Under the pieces are notes generated by a model. The model was given only the letters and a program-made list of their open reading frames with translations. It searched no databases and was not told where the DNA came from. A program made the position numbers and the translations under genes. Shown piece by piece: positions 60,031-64,000 of a stretch of DNA of 64,000 bases. The DNA lies in assembly GCA_024699855.1 (NCBI GenBank), contig JAMPIQ010000002.1, positions 8,308,001 to 8,372,000 of the forward strand, given 5' to 3'. This stretch comes from Aphelenchoides besseyi. Its lineage: Eukaryota; Nematoda; Chromadorea; Rhabditida; Aphelenchoididae. Numbering within the stretch: position 1 is the stretch's first letter; each line of letters opens with the position of its first letter.

Positions 60031-60552
60031 TCATTGAGTATACTTCAATGGTCACACTTCATTATTGGAAATAAACTGTTAATAACTACAATTTCGGATT
60101 GAGTACTACAAGATTTGAGAGTTTTAATGTCAAGTGATTTGTTCGTTCGCTCAGATGTTCAAGAACAAAAGTCAACAAAAACGGCTTAGGCATCCGAAAG
60201 AAACAGATGCAATTGGTGGCCAATTAGTCCATTTTTGATATTCGAGAAACAGATAGCACATCAAGTACCAAGAACGCGCTTTTGCTTTTTGAAACGTCGT
60301 TGGAAACACGTTGAGCAAACCGACTGCTAACGAATATTATTACCAAGGGCTGCATTTCAAATGAGATTCCCTACAAAAAACATTCGAATTTAACACAAAT
60401 CACATACAACACTGATAATACACTTGTTGACTTATCAACTTTCAAGAAATAACTGTTACTCGACATTAGAAATCTGTCTCAAACAAACTGTTTTGGTTGG
60501 CCTTCTGTTCTCTATTAACATATTTGGTACTCTAATAAATCATTTAATAAAA
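60031..60552. other. Intergenic spacer
   Basis: 3' UTR of the saposin gene (AATAAA near 60070) and promoter of the AGGF1 gene. An upstream in-frame stretch from 60424 joins the AGGF1 frame, but ATG 60553 fits the protein better. Confidence 0.5.
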
Positions 60553-62295
60553 ATGTCTAGTACTAACGATTCAAACGATGACAATCATTGGCTTTCTTCG
60601 GGAAGTGGGTCAATTGCCGACATGGTCGCTGAGGCTTCTCGTTCATTTGTTACCAACGAAATGCTTCCCGGTTTTGTTTACAATCAGGAATATGATGTGT
60701 ACTATAATGCAACAACAGGCTACTATTTCGACTTGAAAACGAGCTTATACTACCATCCAAGTACTCGACTTTACTATTCTTACGATTCTGAAACCGGCGC
60801 CTACAACACCTTTCAACACCCGAATGTTCAACAATTGAAATGGAAAAGTAAAAGATCGTTGAAAAGAGCTGAACGGCTTTTTGGTCGCGAATACGTGGAT
60901 TCGTTGCCCAACGAGTATGCGGATATCTGTGATCTACTTTTCGAAGTAATCGACAAAGTGGACACAATTTACGGAGAGAAACAAACGAGAAAAAGAGCTT
61001 TTGCAGAGAGAAATCGAGTTTTTGACTGGGAACTTAACGTACGTTCTAATCAACAAATTTGCTTTTAAGTTCACAAATTTCAGGATTATGTTCAAGTTAA
61101 TCGACTTGAAATTTCATCTGATAGGTCGTCGGATGAATTCGAAGATGATGGAGAAATGCAGCGACGATTAGCTGAAGGTCTGTCATTTTTCATTATGCTT
61201 ATTTTTGTTTCTGTTCAGAAGAAGCAAACAAACATCCACCATGCATTCGATTGATTGAGGAAACGAGTCGAAATCGATTGCACATAATCACTATTGACGG
61301 TGGGCTCATTGGCTTCGGATCGAAATGTGACATTTCAATCGGCCGTGCTGATGGTGTTGCTGAGAAACACGCTCAATTCTTGTACAACACCGACGATGCG
61401 TCGAATTCGTACTACACCATTGAACCATTGAATAATGGATTCCCATTTTACTATAATGAACATGAGATTAAAGTGAACCTGGTCGAAAGATTGTTGTTCA
61501 ATTGTTTGTTTTAGAAAAAGATGATTGTTGTGCTGCAGCATTTGGACAGATTGAGAATCGGTCCACACGCTTTTGCTATTCATTTGCACAAGGGAACTAA
61601 TACTTGCAATTCCTGTGAACCGGGAGTCTTGAACTCTGGCAACCAAGCATCTTCGAACATCGGCGAACCACGAAGAACGCATCGACAGGAAATGAGGGCA
61701 ATGAAAGCGAAGTTTGGAGTTTATGAGGTAAATTTAGTCTGATAATGCAAGTACTTTAACTGCTTGTAGCTAAATGACTCAACAACGAAGCATAGAGATC
61801 GAGCAGCCGAAAGAAGAGAAGTGTTTGGTAGCGAGCCCAGTATTCCAAAACGTCGTCCACAACCTCAATTTGCACAGGGTTTTTGTTTCTTAGTTTTTAA
61901 TTATTTTGATTTTTGCAGTTGCCGCTGTTCAACAACCCCAACCTAGCACTTCAGTTGAAATCAAAAGCGATAACGTCGGTTTCAGACTTCTCAAAAACAT
62001 GGGTTGGCAAGACGGTTCTGGTTTGGGTGCAAAGAATCAAGGAATTAATGCTCCGGTATGTTTGTATCTTTATCTTTAACTAATATACATTTTAAGATCG
62101 AAACAAGAATTAAAGTTGATCGTAAAGGTCTCGGATCGAATGTCCAGGCTCCGCCGATGATTTCGGCAAAAGATCGAAAACGACAAGAGGATGCTGAACG
62201 AATGAGATTGAGATACCAGGAGGCATGAAATCAACACAGTCGTTTGTTCTTACTTTCGCATTTTGCAGGCAGAAGCACGTCAATCGGGAGTTTAA
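60553..62295 (+). CDS. AGGF1-like protein: OCRE, FHA and G-patch domains
   Basis: Nuclear or signalling protein related to angiogenic factor with G-patch and FHA domains 1. Start ATG 60553 (MSSTNDSNDDNHW). OCRE repeats are clear: GFVYNQEYDVYYNATTGYYF, TSLYYHPSTRLYYSYDSE. FHA domain in exons 61218-61740: CDISIGRADGVAEKHAQF, QHLDRLRIGPHAFAIHL. Then VYELNDSTTKHRDRAAERRE and the G-patch VGFRLLKNMGWQDGSGLGAK with GINAPIETRIK and DRKGLGS, ending ARQSGV at stop 62293-62295. About seven exons, all joins canonical. Domain order and the VYELND linker match AGGF1 of animals. Human AGGF1 is also found in spliceosome-related datasets, and OCRE and G-patch domains favour a role in pre-mRNA processing. Next gene starts 105 bp downstream. 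Confidence 0.93.
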
Positions 62296-62400
62296 TCGGC
62301 TTAACAATAAATTCAAACACGCCATTTGTTGCTTTTAACGAGACTTTGTAAAATAAATCGGGTTCTCTTCAGTATACTGGTTGGGTATTGTCAGTTTAAG
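62296..62400 (+). promoter_or_regulatory. Short intercistronic gap, possible operon junction
   Basis: 105 bp between the AGGF1 stop and the transporter ATG. It holds AATAAA at 62306-62311 and 62352-62357, then GGTTCTCTTCAG ending 62372, a good 3' splice site for a trans-spliced leader, and a TTTAAG directly before the ATG. Spacing and order are like C. elegans operon junctions. Confidence 0.5.
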
Positions 62401-63989
62401 ATGAGTGATTCGAAAGGTGTTTTTGAGAATCGTTTTCGTTATATGATTCTTGTCCTGGGTTGGATTTGCTTATCATGCATAGCTTCAAATATGAATATAT
62501 ACAATATGACGCGTTTGTGCATGTCAGGAACAAAGGTAACTGGAATGTCATTGTCAATCTTGACCATCACTTTATTTTTGAACTCCACTCACGGATTTCA
62601 AGTTAACTACACTGAAAGAGATCACAATCAGTTGATTATGGCTGCGGCATTTGGTACAATAATCGCCGTATTTCCTTATAATTATGCGTACACTCGTTTT
62701 GGAGGTAGATCGCGAGTTCGAAAGAACTGATCAAAATCATTTTGTTCAGCTCGATACGTTTTCCTAATTGCCGGTACAGTTTCCTCAATTTCCACCGCAC
62801 TCATTCCAGTGGCCGTTCGATTGGGTTGGGGGTGGACTTATGCAACACGATTCGTTCAAGTTTGTTTGTAGTGTAAGTCGAAAACATCGTTTTTACTAGG
62901 GTTTTGCGTACGCTTCCGACTTTGCCTGTATTGGCGTAATTTGTGTTTGTTGGGGATCGTTGAAACAGCAAGGACTGTTCATCTCTGTGCTCACTTGCTA
63001 CAACCCACTATCAAACATGGTTTCCATTCCAATTGCTGGCTTAGTAAGTCACTAATACGGTCATCTAAATCGTTCAGTTGTGTTCGTCATCGTTTGGCTG
63101 GGAGTCCGTGTTCTATCTTCATTCGGTTGTTACGGCCATTTTGATGGTCTTATGGTTTCTTTTTTACAAAGATCGACCATGCAAGAGTTCTTTCGTGACC
63201 GCCGCCGAATTGGAAAAGATAAATCGTCACAAGGGACATACTATCGACTTTAATGTTGAAGTGCCATATCGAGCAATTACTACTGACCCATTCGTTTATT
63301 GTATCTTGTTTAATGGCTTTGCTGAAATTTTCAGTGGCATCTTTTGTGTCACGTATCAACCGCTGTATATGAAAAACGTTCTGAATTTTGATATCCAAGA
63401 AACAGCATTTCTAGCGATTGCTGGTCCAATTTTCCACATTCCGTTGAAATTGCTTTTCGGCTACAGCAGCGACAAGATCAAGTGAAACAGAAATGTCGAG
63501 GCCTCTTATTGTTTGAGCATTTCAGGTTTTTATCAGAGAAGTCGAAGTTAATCATCTGCAATTCCATCGCAGTCTTTTTCCCTGGGATTTCCTACTTAGC
63601 TCTCGCATTCCTACCCGTCGATCGTCCGTGGCTACATGTTGCTCAATTCTCAGTGATTGGAATAACATTTGCGGCCGCTGGTGGTGGTTTTTACAAGTCC
63701 GCTAATCTCTACTCAAGGTACCAAGGAGATTTAATTGCAGAACATTGTTTTCAGACAGTTTTCTCACGTCATTATCGGGAGCCTGCAGTTCACAAAAGGG
63801 GCAACCTTATTTCTGGGCCCATTACTCATGAACATCTTTGTTCAGGACGTTACTGAACATTCTCAGTGGGCAAAGATCTACGTTATACTGGCAATTTCCG
63901 TGTTCATTGCCAACATCTGGTTTTGTTTGATCGTGACTGACAAACCGGCCGAATTTACAAAACTGGAAACGAAAAGAGCAAACGAATAA
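62401..63989 (+). CDS. SLC17-type major facilitator transporter
   Basis: Twelve-helix anion transporter related to sodium/phosphate and vesicular glutamate carriers. Start MSDSKGVFENRFRYMILVLGW with TM1; TM2 to TM4 follow introns at about 62705-62750 and 62870-62900 (MAAAFGTIIAVFPY, VFLIAGTVSSISTALIPV, GWGWTYATRFVQGFAYAS). Then FISVLTCYNPLSNMVSIPIA, GWESVFYLHSVVTAILMVLW, a cytoplasmic loop, PFVYCILFNGFAEIFSGIF, FLAIAGPIFHIPLKLLFGYSSDKIK, FAAAGGGFYKSANLYS, and TKGATLFLGPLLMNIFV. Stop 63987-63989. The RFVQGF stretch and GFYKSANL match the ACS/SLC17 nematode-expanded branch. Substrate cannot be read from sequence. Introns short and canonical. Confidence 0.9.
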
Positions 63990-64000
63990 AACGATTTTAA

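Overview
The window looks like nematode nuclear DNA. Genes are dense and sit on both strands. Introns are mostly 35-50 nt with a T-rich 3' end ending TTTAG or TTCAG. The gene content includes a divergent nematode-style nuclear receptor, a CDR/FAX GST-like protein, small saposin-type secreted proteins, a SXP/RAL-2-like protein and an orphan-ectodomain receptor tyrosine kinase. Species and clade cannot be fixed from sequence alone. All gene models were spliced by eye; exon joins I checked base by base are stated.

Left end (1-12 kb): 3' two-thirds of a class II histone deacetylase (+) with a ~537-bp TA-flanked inverted-repeat element (Tc1/mariner-type MITE) inside one intron; convergent TLC-domain membrane protein (-); BED zinc-finger transcription factor (-); 4.8 kb of open-looking DNA without a recognisable gene; polypeptide GalNAc-transferase (-) with 19-nt and 7-nt micro-exons.

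12-24 kb: housekeeping stretch on + with ribosomal protein S9 (uS4), Arp2/3 subunit 2, a Ser/Thr-rich GPI-type surface protein, and V-ATPase a subunit; then a fungal-type GH16 beta-glucanase (-), the strongest candidate for horizontal transfer.

24-38 kb: PAK kinase (-), nuclear receptor (-), single-pass membrane protein (-), peptide GPCR (+), FAX/CDR protein (-).

38-43 kb: receptor tyrosine kinase (+) preceded by two tandem, homologous, phase-matched signal-peptide exons; MsrB-like protein (-) whose catalytic Cys is Ser.

43-52 kb: contactin (-): signal peptide, C-type lectin domain, six Ig, four FN3, GPI signal; its 3.8-kb intron holds further candidate coding pieces.

52-64 kb: small secreted proteins, CDK20/DYF-18 kinase (-) with a nested Pro/Cys-rich peptide gene (+) in an intron, two saposin-like genes, then AGGF1 and an SLC17-type transporter 105 bp apart on +, a plausible operon. 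Several small secretory genes carry a TATA box about 30-55 bp upstream of ATG. I found no rRNA, convincing tRNA, or CRISPR array.
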